Positions 13,907 through 26,955 of a stretch of DNA of 64,000 bases are shown here, piece by piece. The DNA comes from Rhabditophanes sp. KR3021 (taxonomy: Eukaryota; Nematoda; Chromadorea; Rhabditida; Alloionematidae): positions 8,494,001 through 8,558,000 of the forward strand of contig CAUJLY010000006.1 of NCBI GenBank assembly GCA_963281155.1, written 5' to 3'. The translations under genes were made by a program, and so were the position numbers. Each line of letters starts with the position of its first letter. Position 1 is the stretch's first letter. The notes beneath the pieces were generated by a model that saw nothing but the letters and a program-made list of their open reading frames with translations, was not told the origin of the DNA and ran no database searches.

Positions 13907-14704
13907 AATTAAACGTCAATATTTGACATGCCATCAAATAAATCATCTTAAAATAATGAAAAGCAATAAATTAAGTACTCTTTTTTACATGTTTGCCCCA
14001 TTTTTATAGTTATTAGGTGTTTGATATATTGTATGTTTTATTAAATAATCTTATCTCATTTCATCAACAATGGATGAATAATGACGTGTATATTACTTTT
14101 TAATATTAAGAGTAAAGAATAAAATTTGTCAAGATGATATACCGAATAAGTTGCCACTGAAAAAAAGAAAATGATAGATGTCATTTTGTGGAAGTGATCT
14201 CTTTGATGTTTGCATTTGTTATTATTTATTATTATTTAAATGAGTTGAAAATTAATGTATTTATCTATACCATCATTTTTTGAACATAAAATACCTTTTA
14301 ATTTATGCTACCCATAAAAATAACAATAAATAAAAGACATAAAGGTGTTGATGAGAAAGTTGTAATAAAATATAGTAAATAATTTGATGATATTGCCAAA
14401 AAATAATATTCAACTAAACAATATCCAACTACATAATATTCAACCACGAAACTGTGCACTTTTTAAGTCAAAAAAAGTATCAAGTAATAGATTTGAAAGT
14501 GATGACTAAACTCTCTTTACTTCATAATAATGCAATGTTCCAATTAAGAAAAACGAAGAGAAAGACTGTCTTATATTCGACTCACTTTTAAATGTAATTA
14601 AGGTGTTTTTTAGTACTTAGTGACAGTTTGTTTTATCTAATTTAATGTAAGGAGAAATTGCAACATTTCGGTAATGTAATTTTTCAATTGCCTTACATAC
14701 TGGT
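13907..14704. other. Intergenic spacer, no gene seen
   Basis: About 0.8 kb of AT-rich sequence between two plus-strand genes. No coding segment. It presumably holds the 3' UTR of the CDF gene and the promoter of the secreted protein. Confidence 0.5.
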
Positions 14705-15535
14705 ATGTCTTTTAATAATAAGAGTATAAGATTTCTGACAATATTCGTTTTGTTCGGTTTATTTGATGGCGGTAAGTTTTGGTATTTGTCAATTTATTAA
14801 TATTTTAAAATAATTGCTTTTTAAGGGTGTTCATATTTGACTAGATCGCGAGGACTTGGCTTGTTAAAATTGCCAACAGGCACTGCTGATGAACGCAGTG
14901 GCCCTTTTGTTAGAGGTTTGTACATTGCCGGCAATAAGATGTCGAACAAACCTCAGACAGTTGGTGAAATTTCATTGCCAGGACAGTTTGGGAGTTTCAA
15001 TGAAAGAGCAAATTTTGCGCCTTTTCAGCAGTCGCTGTCAGCAACATTTACAGAAGATTTGGCAGACGGTTGGGGAACAGGGTTTGGAGTATCTGGCGTC
15101 AACAACTATGGTTTGAAAGTAAAAGAAAATTTTGATCAATTTGCTGATGTCAAACTTAAACAAAGTGATGGAAAATATCAACCTTTTTTAACAGGTGTTA
15201 TGGTCGGTGGAGAGCATGACTTGAAAAAGTTTAGAGAAGTCGATATGGTGGTTGACGCACCTATTGCTGGCGTAAATGAATTATTTGACTTTAATTTAGA
15301 TTTCTTGGCCAAAACATTCGGCAATGGCATGATGGAATGGAATTTTGATTTACCGTTAACATTATCAGATCCCAGCGAAAGATATCCCTTTGCATTCAGA
15401 TATTCCAACTTCATGGCAGATCGAAATATGGAGTATGGCCATACACTCTCAAGTGTCAATTTATTCAAGCTTCCCAAAGACAAAATAATGGAACGCTTGA
15501 TGAGAAACAAAGCAAATCCAGCATTTGTTGGATAA
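14705..15535 (+). CDS. Secreted protein of unknown function (258 aa)
   Basis: Two exons, 14705-14771 and 14826-15535, joined in phase 1, total 777 nt. The first exon supplies a signal peptide (RFLTIFVLFGLFDG) ending near a GGCS site, which strongly supports the start at 14705. The mature protein has no further TM helix and almost no cysteine. It contains recurring turns such as LPTGTADERSGPFVRGLYIA, DGWGTGFGVSGVNNYGL and VDAPIAGVNELFDFN. I do not recognise a domain. The even Gly/Phe/Asn pattern suggests a beta-rich extracellular fold, which is an inference. A polyadenylation hexamer AATAAA lies about 200 nt downstream, near 15734. Confidence 0.8.
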
Positions 15536-15860
15536 TCTCAAAAACAAATTAGATTCTTTTAATGCACGTATGTGTTACCTCGTACAGGCAGATACATCAA
15601 ACTATTGTTATTTGGCCCTCCTCAAAAACATATTCATTCCATATACACTCTATTGTATAATAGACTATTTTAGCCGTTCACAGTGATATGTGTTGCTGCA
15701 AAAATATGTTTTTAACACATTACTTTCTATTGATAATAAAATTAAACCGCATTCCCTCTATTCCATTCTTTTTCTTTGTTCCGAAGTTAAATGTACAATA
15801 ATTGTGCAGTGTCGAAGCCCGTTCATTAGTCATACACGTACCATAGGTTCTCTAAAATAA

Positions 15861-16306
15861 TGTGTTCGTGAGATATGTAGCGATGTGCAAGGCATTTCTT
15901 CTATTTTTAATTTATACGAACAAATTAATACTATTCTTGAGGTTAGACCTTGGTATACTAAACTCAGTGCGTTTTTGAACCAGTTTCTAATGAAGAAGCT
16001 AGCGTGCTTCAACTTCCAAATGTTGACATTATTAGAGGAAACCTATACTACGATGATGGAATCTTGACAGAATCCACTGGTGATGATATTGAGGATGAGG
16101 TACTAGCTGAAATGGTTGATAACAGTGATGGCATGGATGTGGATGAGCAATTGCAAATTCTTACAATTTTATTTATAAGTACAATGGAAAGAATAAAATT
16201 TATTTATGATACAAAATGTGGAATAAAATTTGCTTATAATTTTGTGTTTTTATTCTGTAATCAAAGACGAATTGTATGCCTTTTGGTGTTGCATCCATTC
16301 CCATAG
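15861..16306 (+). pseudogene. Possible gene remnant with a frame change
   Basis: Two overlapping frames each look protein-like in turn. The first is open from 15861 and gives VREICSDVQGISSIFNLYEQ then VRPWYTKLSAFLNQF. After about 15985 the protein-like content moves to another frame, giving SNEEASVLQLPNVDIIRG and an acidic stretch (STGDDIEDEVLAEMVDN). No pair of GT/AG sites of plausible intron length joins them; the only AG nearby would leave an intron of about 26 nt. No start codon with a promoter-like context is evident. It could be a decayed gene, a fragment of a moved gene, or an exon pair with an assembly indel. The family is not recognised. Confidence 0.3.
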
Positions 16307-16743
16307 TTGTAAGACTATCAACCTACGCTATTGAAAACTGAAAGAACCGAAATTTTAAATGGATGAATTATGGAGATTACCCTGCTTTTTATTCTGTAAT
16401 ATAATTTCTGTCTTTCTAATTTATCTTATTTGTTTCATTGAACTTAGAATAAATTTTGTTTTATGTTGTACATAAATACCTCATTTCAGTTTATCATCTT
16501 CATTACACCATTTAATATTTTTATGGAGAACAAATAATCTTCTTTATTAATTGGTAAAAGAAATATTATTTTTTAAAAAATGTTCAATAGATCAAGGGAT
16601 AAAAGTATGTATCTTTATTAAGAATTCTACAGCAAATCACAAATATATACATAATAAATTTCTCACACAAATATATCCAAACATCTTTAACTTTAAGTAA
16701 TTACAATAATAAATGTACATAATTTTAGATATTCACCGGGCTC

Positions 16744-18403
16744 TTAGAACAAACGACTAATCATATTATTGAAAGATGATGCGTCAACAACTGTTCCATT
16801 TACTTCACAATTATCACCGGAATAACCATTTTCACACTTTGACACATAATCGTTCACTCTTAGATGTTTGTCACAATATTGTCTATTTTTCCGGGTGTTT
16901 TGCATGACACATCTTCCATGAAGCGAACATTTTGTTCTAGCACACCTGAAAAAAATTTAGAATGAATAATAGCTTGGAAAAAATATTACTAAAAAAGCAA
17001 TCACGAATTATTTGGCTTTGAAAGAACTTACTCATCATGGAAAGTCTGTAGTTCGTGAAGATAAGGTCCTAGATGATACTCGATGTAATTTGATATGTGT
17101 TTACAACGCTTTGCCATGTTTTTAGACGTTGACCACAGAAGAATTCCATCTACTCCATAATCAAAAGTTTGTTTCATTGTTATACAAAGATGGTACTAAA
17201 ATTAGAACTTAATAAGTAAATAAACACACAAACCATACCTTATCGTAAAACAAAATGTCATTGGGATTGTCGACATAAGGATCCAACTCAAATTTGTGGA
17301 ATACAAAAACATGCTTTGCCTGAAAGCCTTCATTCACAATCATGGCATTCATTCGGGCAGTTTCCTTTAAAACATCCTCTACAAACAAGTGTTTGTCGTG
17401 ATACGTACGTCCTGGATACAAGTAAGCTGAAGGGTAAAGAGCATCTGCATACTTTAAGAATTCTACCAAACTGAAATATTATTTTATTTAGAAGTCCGAA
17501 TGAATTGAACATACCGATTGTCGTGTTCAGGATAACAGAACGTATTGTTTCTAGTTGCACCATTTTCATCACAAATTGGAAATCCGTAAAAGCCCCATTT
17601 GGCATTTGGTCTCATCAGCTGGCATTCCTTTAGTGTTTTGACCAGAAAATCAAGAGATGCTCTGTCAAATTCATCTTTTGCTATTTTTATAGCATCTACC
17701 CGTTTTATTTTTGGATGTTTTTTCATTACTTTGTCAATTGAAGCTTCCCTGTAAATTCTCTTAGAACTCCAATTTTGATCATAGAACGGCCTCCATTCCT
17801 CAAAGTCCAAGATTGCTAACCCTCGAAATGAATGGCTGGGTATTAATTTTCCGACGTCTTTCTTAACCTTTGCTAAATGTTCAGTCATATTGACATTCTG
17901 TATATTAAATAAGCATAAAGTAAACAAAAAAGTGTGTTTTAAAGTATACATAACTAGCTTTCTTGTTAGCAATCTACATATTTATAGATAAAATTAACAC
18001 TTATAACTACAATAATTTACGTAAGTAAATAAACTCAACTAGAAGAATGTAATTTTTGGGACTACTAGTTTGAGAACAAACTTTATCACATCAATCTTAC
18101 CTGAGGAATTCCGTTGTGCTCCCATACATGCGACCCATTTGCGTACTTCCGTATGGCAGGATACAATCCAATATCTTTTTCATAAAAGAGAACTATCTCA
18201 TTTCCAGAGAACTTTTGACCCACATTGCTAATTATATGGAATTTTTCTAAGTTTATACCGGTTTCATTGTGTCTTGTACATGTTGCTGACGGACTGTTCC
18301 AATAAATTTTTGTCTTTTCATAAGCTAGTTGATTTTTAATTTGTAAAAACAATAACAAAAATATAATACTTGAAGCGTTTGGAGATGTTCGTGAGATCGG
18401 CAT
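16744..18403 (-). CDS. GH56 hyaluronidase / chondroitin hydrolase with EGF-like tail
   Basis: Exons on the minus strand: 18403-18101, 17897-17515, 17470-17239, 17195-17032 and 16945-16744. They sum to 1284 nt (427 aa) in consistent phase. The N-terminus is a signal peptide (SSIIFLLLFLQIKNQLAYE), followed by the GH56 opening with the N-terminal cysteine (YWNSPSATC). The catalytic motif LAILDFEEWRP carries the D-x-E pair, with the Glu as expected proton donor. Downstream blocks WGFYGFPICDENG, YPSAYLYPGRTYHDKHLF and DYGVDGILLWSTSKN are all typical. The last exon is Cys-rich and ends CENGYSGDNC, an EGF-like module. The predicted enzyme hydrolyses chondroitin or hyaluronan outside the cell or in lysosomes. 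Nematode relatives act mainly on chondroitin, so substrate preference is inferred. An upstream in-frame Met at 18448 is an alternative start, but 18403 gives the better signal peptide. Confidence 0.92.
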
Positions 18404-21400
18404 AATATGTGTTGTTTGGTATTGGTTAGTTGTGAGTGAAAGATTCAATTCTTCCTATAACGACATAGTTGGAAATTAAAGCGAAGCTGTAAACAAGTAA
18501 GCCCACGAAGAAGATAACGATAGTTACGGATTATAAATTGGTATTTGTTACAGAGCTTAATTAAATGTGATGAGCATTGTTATCTACTCAAAGATGTTTG
18601 AAAGTTGCAAGCCCGGTAGTTTACCCCACAATCAAATACTTTGGAACTTCGTGTATGTAAAAAGTGTTGCTATTTGAAAAGTGACAATAAAATACTCATC
18701 AAATTGGCAATTAAGACGTTCAAAATCTAATTAAAAAAATAACAACCAACATTTAAAATGATCCATCCATAAGTAATAAATAACCAAATAATCTAGGCAA
18801 TTACATTATGCATCCAATTAATAGCTCATTAACAATATTATGATGATAATTACGAGCATATATCATCCTTTAAAGCAACTTAAAACGACAGACGAAAATC
18901 CGATGAATGATCCTTAAACCTGGTTTAATCGAAACAAGGAAAATAGAATCTAGCTCATGATAAAAAGGTAAGTTTTTGTTTTTAAAAATGATTTAAACAT
19001 ACAGACATTAGTCAGCACAATAAAACTTGAATGGGTGTGTATGGGTAAAAAGAATTTTGTATATAAGTTTCATGAAAAAGTCATACAATGTCGGTAGAGG
19101 GTATTTTTTGAAACAAAACGCAGAATGATCTTTCAAATAATACAAAATAAATACTCACCACATTTATAAGTCACAGCATTTTGTGTGTTAGAGCTTGTAT
19201 CAAAAAAGTGACTAATATAATTGTTGTAAAAAAGAACATGCTGGACATCAACGGAATTAAATATAGTCTTTTTGTTTATGCATAATTTTTTAAATACCAT
19301 TAAGTAGTGATCTTTAAAGGAATGGATAAGTATTGAGCTAAAAAAAGCAAAGCAAACAAGTGAATATGATTTGATACTTAAATATCTGTCAAACGATGAT
19401 ATTAAGTCTGCAAGACAGTTTTTCTTTGGATAGGGTACAAAGAACCTGATCAAACGTTTTGGTATTAATTGATATTATATAATACTAAACGGAGGGAGAT
19501 CAATACAATTAATTGTAAAATACAACCTTTCATACTCACCAATAATAGTGCAGCTTCATTAGTCTTGATATTTGATGATAGGAAAAGCATTTTTCATGAT
19601 GAATTTTGTACCTTATGCAAAGTTAGTATAAGTAGATACCACTTCAAAAAATAATGTATTACCAAGCTAAATTGTTTTAAGGAGCATAGAAAGTATGTGT
19701 GTGAGTAAATGTTTCTAAGAGATATTGCTCACCAGTACTTACTAATTTACATTACCTACTAAATATTATAACTAATATCATATGTTGGGGTGTTTTGATA
19801 GCAGTGAATTATGTGCTTTGGTAGAACATAAATCGCATAAGATAGTCAAAAGCTAAGGCGAGAAAATATACCCACTTGATTAAAAGATAAGGTGGCTTTG
19901 GAAGGAGGCAAAGAGAAACAACCCCAAAAACTGAAACTGGACTAGTGCGTGGAAGATGCTGATTATATATGAAGTCAAAATTTTATTACATATTATAAAT
20001 AATGAAAAAAAGTTTTAGTATATGAGTTACCTTTATATACCGGTCACATAAATTACTGTTTCTACCTGTGTGTTTATAATATTATCAGTTATTTGAGTAT
20101 TATTTATGTTTAAATAAGCAAAAGCAAACGATATTTATAACGCAACGTACAGACACATAAAAAAGTTAACTTCAGGTTATTTAGCAAATACTGTCTATTC
20201 AAATTAATAATAATAATTCAATTCACCGTTTTTTATTACTCTCATTTTTATTATATTATTCAACAACTCTCCTTTTTTTAAATAAAAGTCTTTAATCTTT
20301 AGTATTCTACTTTGTTAAAGCAAACAGTTTAAATTTTAAGAACAAGCTTGCTTTTATTGAGAAACATGAAATAATGATGTGAGCAAGTTTTTTTGTCAAA
20401 TTTCTATTGTCTTTTTTAAATACTGTTTAAAAGGAATTTGTGTGTTTAACTGTGCATGAAGGACTACTAAATATGTATTAATGTAATGAATATTTCTTTG
20501 CTTAGATACCCTTAAGTGGTGTATTTGAAATTTAAAGGCTGGAGTGTTAAATATACTTGTTATACATATTAAACTCAGCAATTAATATAAGTTTCGGAGT
20601 TTCAATGAATAAATGTCAGCATAATAACTAATAATAATATCCATTAAATTTGAGTTTGCAAGGATTGACAAACAATTATTAATATATTAAACACTGCCAA
20701 CTATAATCATTTTTACATAAAAAAGTTATTTTAAGTTGAGTAGCAAATCATCCTGATTGTTTGCCAAGCCTACCCAAGAGCCAATTTATAAAGATATATC
20801 ACCGAATTGTTATGATTCTAAAAAGTTTGGTATTTTTAGGACATGAACAGAGTAAATATGTTCTTAGTAACTTTTTAATCTCTTTGCAAAATTGGCTAAT
20901 ACCTTGGAAACATATGAAATACCCCAGTTTCTTGTGGTAAATTTCCAGAAGAAAAATACATTCATTTTAATAGATCAAAATGTCTAATATTATGTAGAAC
21001 TTTACTGAATATTAAAAATATGTTGCTTCCAGTATCATTCATCTAAAATTTTGTATTCGTTGAATTTAGTTTATCTTTAGAGGAGTTCAATTCTTTCAGT
21101 TGTTAAAGTTTGGCTTCAGCATTATTAGATGCAAATTTGATAATGTTTAAACTACATTATTTACTACTAAACGTTGACGAAGAAGCTATTGTGGACAGAA
21201 GGTAAAAGAAGATTCAAGTCTTCAGCAGGTGATGGGTAGCCGTGCTAGGATAGTTAAAGTGAATGCCAGTCGCTTTGTTTGAAATTAAAAGAAAGTGGAT
21301 CAAAAAGTTTGATTTTACTGCTGCTCGATTAAGGGAAGAAGTTTTAAAGAAAAGAGCAGTAATGTAGATAATTAGAATTTAATAATGTATGTTTATTTTA

Positions 21401-22536
21401 TTTCATCGTATATTTTATTTTGTTGTGCAATGATTATTTAATAATGATCAGTATTGATGCAAGTTTGTTTAATTGTGTGTATATCTTGGGTCCACCTAGA
21501 GTAGTTCATCTTTATCGTCTTCTACTTACGGTCAGATATTTTTTTTAAAACCGGAAACAAAATTAAATGACCGTTACAATTTTTTACAAAGCGGATTTGT
21601 GGAATTTCAAAATATTACATGAGAAAATATGAAAACATATTATATTTTTTAAGACATACAATTTGTAGTTTGGGGTGTTTATAGATTTTGATTATCAAAA
21701 GGCATTAAGTCCAATTATTATAAAACTACGCGTGAAAGCTTTGAGGTTAGAATTTTGATGACTTTGAAATTAAAACTGATAAAAACGAATTTGTGTGTTA
21801 AATTGTGCATTAAGAATTTATAAATACATATTAATGGAATGTATATAACGTTGCTTAGACACCCGTAAATTATGTTTTATTAATTTAAAAGTGGGAATGT
21901 AAAATAAACTTGCTATATGAAACTCAGCAATTAAAATAAGTGTTTGGTGAATAATTGTCAAAATGACAAACTAATAATAATATCCATTTAATTTGACAAA
22001 AATGAGTAACATTAAAGATACAAAACGCTTAAAATTATTTCTGTACGGTCCCCTTAATCTGTTATAAGTTTCGTCTTAACGACTTTGAAAAATTGCTAAC
22101 AGTTGGCACATCTTACACCTTGCCAACCAAAAACAACAAAATTACTTACGCATTATGCCATAATCCTAGTTCCTAATTTTGTTCGCTTCATTTGCCTGAT
22201 TTAGATTTACCTTTTATATATTTTTTAAGACAGCGAAAAATATTAATTACGAATAGTCTTAAATTTGTCATCTCTTTTTTGTCTTACGTCATCTGTATTA
22301 TTCACTCGTCTTTACCAAAATATCGCGCAATCTATTCAAAATAAGTCCATTATTTGGCTAAGTATGATTGCCACTTACGACTAATTAAATACCATTTTAC
22401 TTTGCTAAAAGGTAGTAGTTTGATCTTCCATGACGTATTCTGATGTCAACAAAAAGGTAGTTTATAAAGATGACAAAAAAATTAATAACCGTCAAAATAT
22501 TTTTATTTTGCGTCTAAATATATCTCTAAAACAAAG

Positions 22537-22596
22537 GTATATACAGCTAAAAATAAGTATATACAGCTAAAAATAAGTATATACAGCTAAAAATAA
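22537..22596. repeat. 20-bp perfect tandem repeat, three copies
   Basis: The unit GTATATACAGCTAAAAATAA is repeated exactly at 22537-22556, 22557-22576 and 22577-22596. Confidence 0.95.
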
Positions 22597-25329
22597 TTGT
22601 TTTCCGCTACGTCACAATGAACAAATGGCACACATCTCCACTATATATTTGTTTGTGATATCAACAGGCAGAAAAAATCTTTTACCCTAAAGAGTTACAT
22701 TTAGCCCATTTGATTTAAAATCTTGCCATCATGACACATCTTTCTTTCAGAAACAATCATGTCTAATTATGCCTAATAAATTATAAAAATGTAAACACAT
22801 AACTAATTTTCTTAATGCTTGGTTATGAAAAATGTTGAAAAAAGTTTTAAAACATAACTAAATTTGTATCTATATTGTCGCCATTCTTCTTTTTGATATA
22901 AAAAAATAAACTAAATCTTTTATACCAGACAGTAAATCCACATTCAATTAAAAATTCAAATTTTGTCTATCTCTTCATTCACCACAAATACTGCCTTATT
23001 TAACAATTATTTTGTAAGCAATCATTAAAAAACTTTGTGCCCTCAAAATCAATTGAAAAACTATAAAAATGAATTGGTATGTTTGTTTGTTTAATGTTTT
23101 TTAATCTTCGGCGGAAATTTTTTTGTATCTACATGATAAAAATGTCTTATGATACAGGCAGAATGATATATTTGCGTTTTTTCGATATGCTAATTATTTG
23201 CTAAAAACTTTTTCACCGATTCGGGATTAAAATTTCGTTTCAATTTGCTTTTTGTATGTACCTTTTGCATTGATATTTAAAGGTATTTTCAATTCTGGGA
23301 AAATAATCATAAACATGGTCAGACTTACGACCATTTAATTTGGAAATGTTAAGTACTAATTAGGCAAAAGAGAAGCGTCAGTGACACTTCGGTTTAGTTT
23401 ATTATTTTTCTTTGTACTTTGTTTGTAATTAACAAAAATCCTATGACATACATGCGTTTGGTTAAATGTGTGACTGCTAATTAAAGGTATTACATTTTCA
23501 TACTTTTTTTTATTACTTGTCTCTTACCAAATAATAATGAAAACATAATAGGTGTGGCATAAAGATGGATGAAAGTGATATTAATACTTATTTTCAAAAT
23601 TAATTTGGGTTGATGAATGCCATTTACATTGTAAAAGTATTAAAATAGCCTGCACTTGGTTCACCGATAATTTTTTGAATGAACAGAGTGTGGAGTTATA
23701 TAAATAAATTAAATTAATTTCACATTTAATTTTTTGAGTGTTATATATTTTCATTAAAAAGAGTGTTCCTCTCCAGATAAAGAAATCATGGTTATTTGTA
23801 TGCTTTCTCAATATAAGATTTCCAATAAAAAATTACTGACACTTATTTTAAATGAGTTTAAGAATATTGCATCCTCAGATGCTTATCATAAAATGGGTTT
23901 AAACTAAACTTTTTTGCAAGGTAAACGAAATTGCCTTACAAACGGATAAGGATATATTGTGGATGAAAAGTTTTTTCGGGTAATAAAATGTAATCAGCAA
24001 ATACATTCACTTTTAATGTTGTGCTTCAATTGAGAGGCATTCACTGTACTCCTTCTCAGGAATGATGAATGCACTTCAATTTTTTGTATCCGTAAAGCGG
24101 GGCATTTTATTTTGCTTTAAGGTAAGCATATGAGTAATATACATTCCATAATTTAATTTAATCATTTATGCTTTTGTTTAAAGCTGAGTGCATTTTTAAT
24201 TGAAAAAAGTGTCACCTTGTCATGTTAGGTGTATTTTAAATCCAATAAAGTTAGTTAGCACATTTTTTTATAAATATTAAATAACCTTAAACATTGCAAT
24301 AAAATATTTTGTCAAAATGAGTTTATTTATGTGCTTTGGCCATGATTTTTTCTTAGAAATCTAATGGAAGGATAACGGTCAAAAAATAGTATAATTGTAA
24401 CTTAATCCAGGAAGTTGTTGTTTATATTTATTATCATAAAATGTAATTACCAACAACAAAAAACTAACTCGAAAATGTCAATATTTTGCTCTAATGATGC
24501 CTCAGATTTTTTATAACTTGTGAGCTTTTTCTAAACTTGTGGAAAAGCTATGTAATTAATGGATACAATTTCTATCCGAATCTAAAAAAGACACAATTAG
24601 AAACAAAAAGGCGTCCACGTCACATCCCTTTGTTTTAAACGTTAGTGTAAACTTACTTTGGGGGATTCGGAGGACAATATTTTAAACTTAGACAGGATAT
24701 TCACCTTTATTACATTTCCCATACTTACGTAACAGATAATAATAGTTTCGGGTGATATTTTGGAGACCTTGATAACAAGTTGGATAACAAACTTTAAAGG
24801 TGCCATTGAGCTTGATACTTTTACTACTTATTTTTCTGTCTATAAAAAGCCATTAGTATTATTTGACAGAGACACCTGTTTAGAAACACACTTTTTCTTA
24901 ATATCACGGAACAGATACATAAAGCCCTTATCTAGACTTTATATAAACACACAATCGTTTACCTTTTTCTTATATTAAAAATGCCAGCTTGCTTATTTTC
25001 TTGTCTACTGTTTTATTTAAAAATTCTAAAAACGCTCCTAACAAACCAAAAATCTCTTATTAAAATGTTCCCAACAATACGGCACTAATTATAATATCCC
25101 ATTTTCGATTTCTACTCCCAGAGTTGAAGTCTTAATTATGACTACGGAATAGCAATGGCTCACATCTGCCAAGGATACCTTACTGTCTTCGTGAATAAGC
25201 ACCTAATTACGGGCGAAAGACACTCTTTGGGTAGGTGTGATGTTTAGAGTTTTGTTAATTTTATAAAAATATCCAAATCCCTAATTAACTTTGATGCTGC
25301 CAACGCCAAAACTTTGCTAAGCCCCGATT

Positions 25330-25381
25330 ATTCCTTACATACCCTCTAATTATCCAAGAACTGGTATTATGTGTAAGGAAT
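25330..25381. repeat. Inverted repeat / potential hairpin
   Basis: ATTCCTTACA (25330-25339) and TGTAAGGAAT (25372-25381) are exact reverse complements. A further TACC/GGTA pairing is possible inside the loop. It lies about 350 nt upstream of WDR31 in a slightly GC-richer patch. It could be a small structured RNA or simply a chance palindrome. Confidence 0.4.
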
Positions 25382-25734
25382 TGTTACTAACTTATACCTC
25401 GCCAATAATTATGCTTTTGACATGATGGAAAGAGCATTATTTTTCTCTGATGTTTGTTTATAAGCATGTTAAAAATGGATACTCTTAGTACGGCTTTGCA
25501 CAAATGTCAATTGCTAGGGGTTGGAGCTTGATGCGTTATGAGGAGGTATTGCGCTCATATTAATGAATAACAATCCTGTTATTATTTCTTTACCAATTAA
25601 TGCATAGTAATATTATTAATTGCTGCTACCAAATATAAATAATCTGTTTGGCAACACGTGTTCATAATTGATCATCTTGAGGGATAGCTAATGGAATTAT
25701 TTTTAGCATCAAAATTCTGAAATTTCTTAATAGA

Positions 25735-26955
25735 ATGGGCAGTTCTTATTCTGCCGTTCCTACAAAGGACCCATTTGAAGCTAACGTAGCGGCTGAGTTC
25801 ACGTAAGATTCAAGTTTCAAAGATTATATCCAATGATTTAGTAATTTAGGCCGTTCCCCGGGAACTCTAGGATCTATCGATCCTGCCAAGTGCCCAGTCC
25901 TTCGCAAAAACAGGTACGTCGGGACTGTCAAGGACATGGCCGTAGTTAGAAATGGAGTTGTGATTACAGCTGGCCACGATCTCAATCTCGCCTTGCATAA
26001 CGTCGATTGCGGGGATATCACCAAGAGATGGTATGACAGCAAATCCGATGTCAACAAGGTTGATTATGGGTGCGACAACACTCGGCATATTGTCTTGACT
26101 GGTTCTAAAGACGCGAGTGTTAAGATTTGGGCTTTTGGTCAAAACAGCTACAACAGAATTTTTAACGGGCATCAGTTGGCTGTTAGTGGGGTTTGTGTTC
26201 TTGATGGTAAATTTATATATACAAAAATTATAACTGCTTTGTTAGATACCAAGTTTGCTAGTGGCTCCAGAGACTCAACTATCCGTCTCTGGGATGTGAA
26301 CAGGTCTGCTGCTTTGCGTATCAAACCAATCAGCCGTAACATTGTTACCCATATGTGCTTCAACAGCAAAGCCCGGCTTATTGCCCAGAGTTCCGAAGAC
26401 CAAACTGTGAAGCTTTTCGACAAAAATCTTAATTTGACAGCTACTCTTCAATCCAAGTCCAATAATGCTCAAGTTCATTGTTGTTTCGAACCCAATGGCA
26501 CTCAATTGCTCTCCTCCTCAAGCGGGTTTGAAGGCAACGGATGTGAGATAACTGTTTGGGACTTGAGAATGAATCGGGCTTTGAGACAGTTGAAAGGACA
26601 TTCTGATCCAGTTACTGCTGCCACTTTCATTCACCAAAATGTCACTTGGAAAAAGTTGGCTATCAGTTGCAGTCAATCTGGTGCTATCAAGTTGTGGAAT
26701 GCTGAAGAAGGACGTATGTTTAATTTAGAGTAATTAAACAATAGTTTTAATTTCAACTTTTCAGAATGTCTTTGGGATGAGGTTCTTCCAGTAAAAAGCA
26801 GCCTGACTTGCATTGCTCCATTCCACGATGGCAATTTTCTTATGGCTGGAACCAACGGCCTCGTGGCTCACTTGCAAGTCTGGGGAAGAGCTGGAAGACC
26901 GGTACTTAAGTTGTCTAGCTATGAAGCATCTCCTAAGGCAGCTAGTCAACCATAA
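25735..26955 (+). CDS. wdr-31: WD repeat protein 31 orthologue (ciliary), WDR31
   Basis: Coding exons 25850-26206, 26246-26713 and 26765-26955 join cleanly. A likely first exon is 25735-25802. The beta-propeller shows WD blades including GSKDASVKIW, FASGSRDSTIRLWD, SSEDQTVKLFD, ITVWDLRMNRALRQLKGHSD and ISCSQSGAIKLWN. The signatures SRNIVTHMC and SSGFEGNGCEITVWDLR match WDR31 specifically. WDR31 in other animals is a ciliary protein affecting intraflagellar transport, so expression in ciliated neurons is expected here. The putative first exon begins MGSSYS, a good N-myristoylation context like the MGKLQS start of vertebrate WDR31. However, its donor (phase 2) does not match the acceptor phase of the next exon, so the 5' join is unresolved. 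A poly(A) hexamer lies at 27032-27037. Confidence 0.88.

Larger units (their letters stand above)
18449..25734. other. Long intergenic stretch, no supported gene
   Basis: About 7.3 kb with no convincing exon. It contains a 3x20-bp tandem repeat at 22537-22596. It also has a somewhat GC-richer segment around 25080-25400 with a 10-bp inverted repeat. Short open frames (19133-19453 minus, 24760-24978 plus) have random-looking composition. Confidence 0.5.

Noticed and set aside
19133..19453. 106-codon open frame on the minus strand
   Set aside because: Phe/Ser/Asn-rich composition typical of translated AT-rich DNA, no domain, signal peptide or splice context.
24760..24978. 72-codon open frame on the plus strand
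   Set aside because: No recognisable feature; composition matches background.
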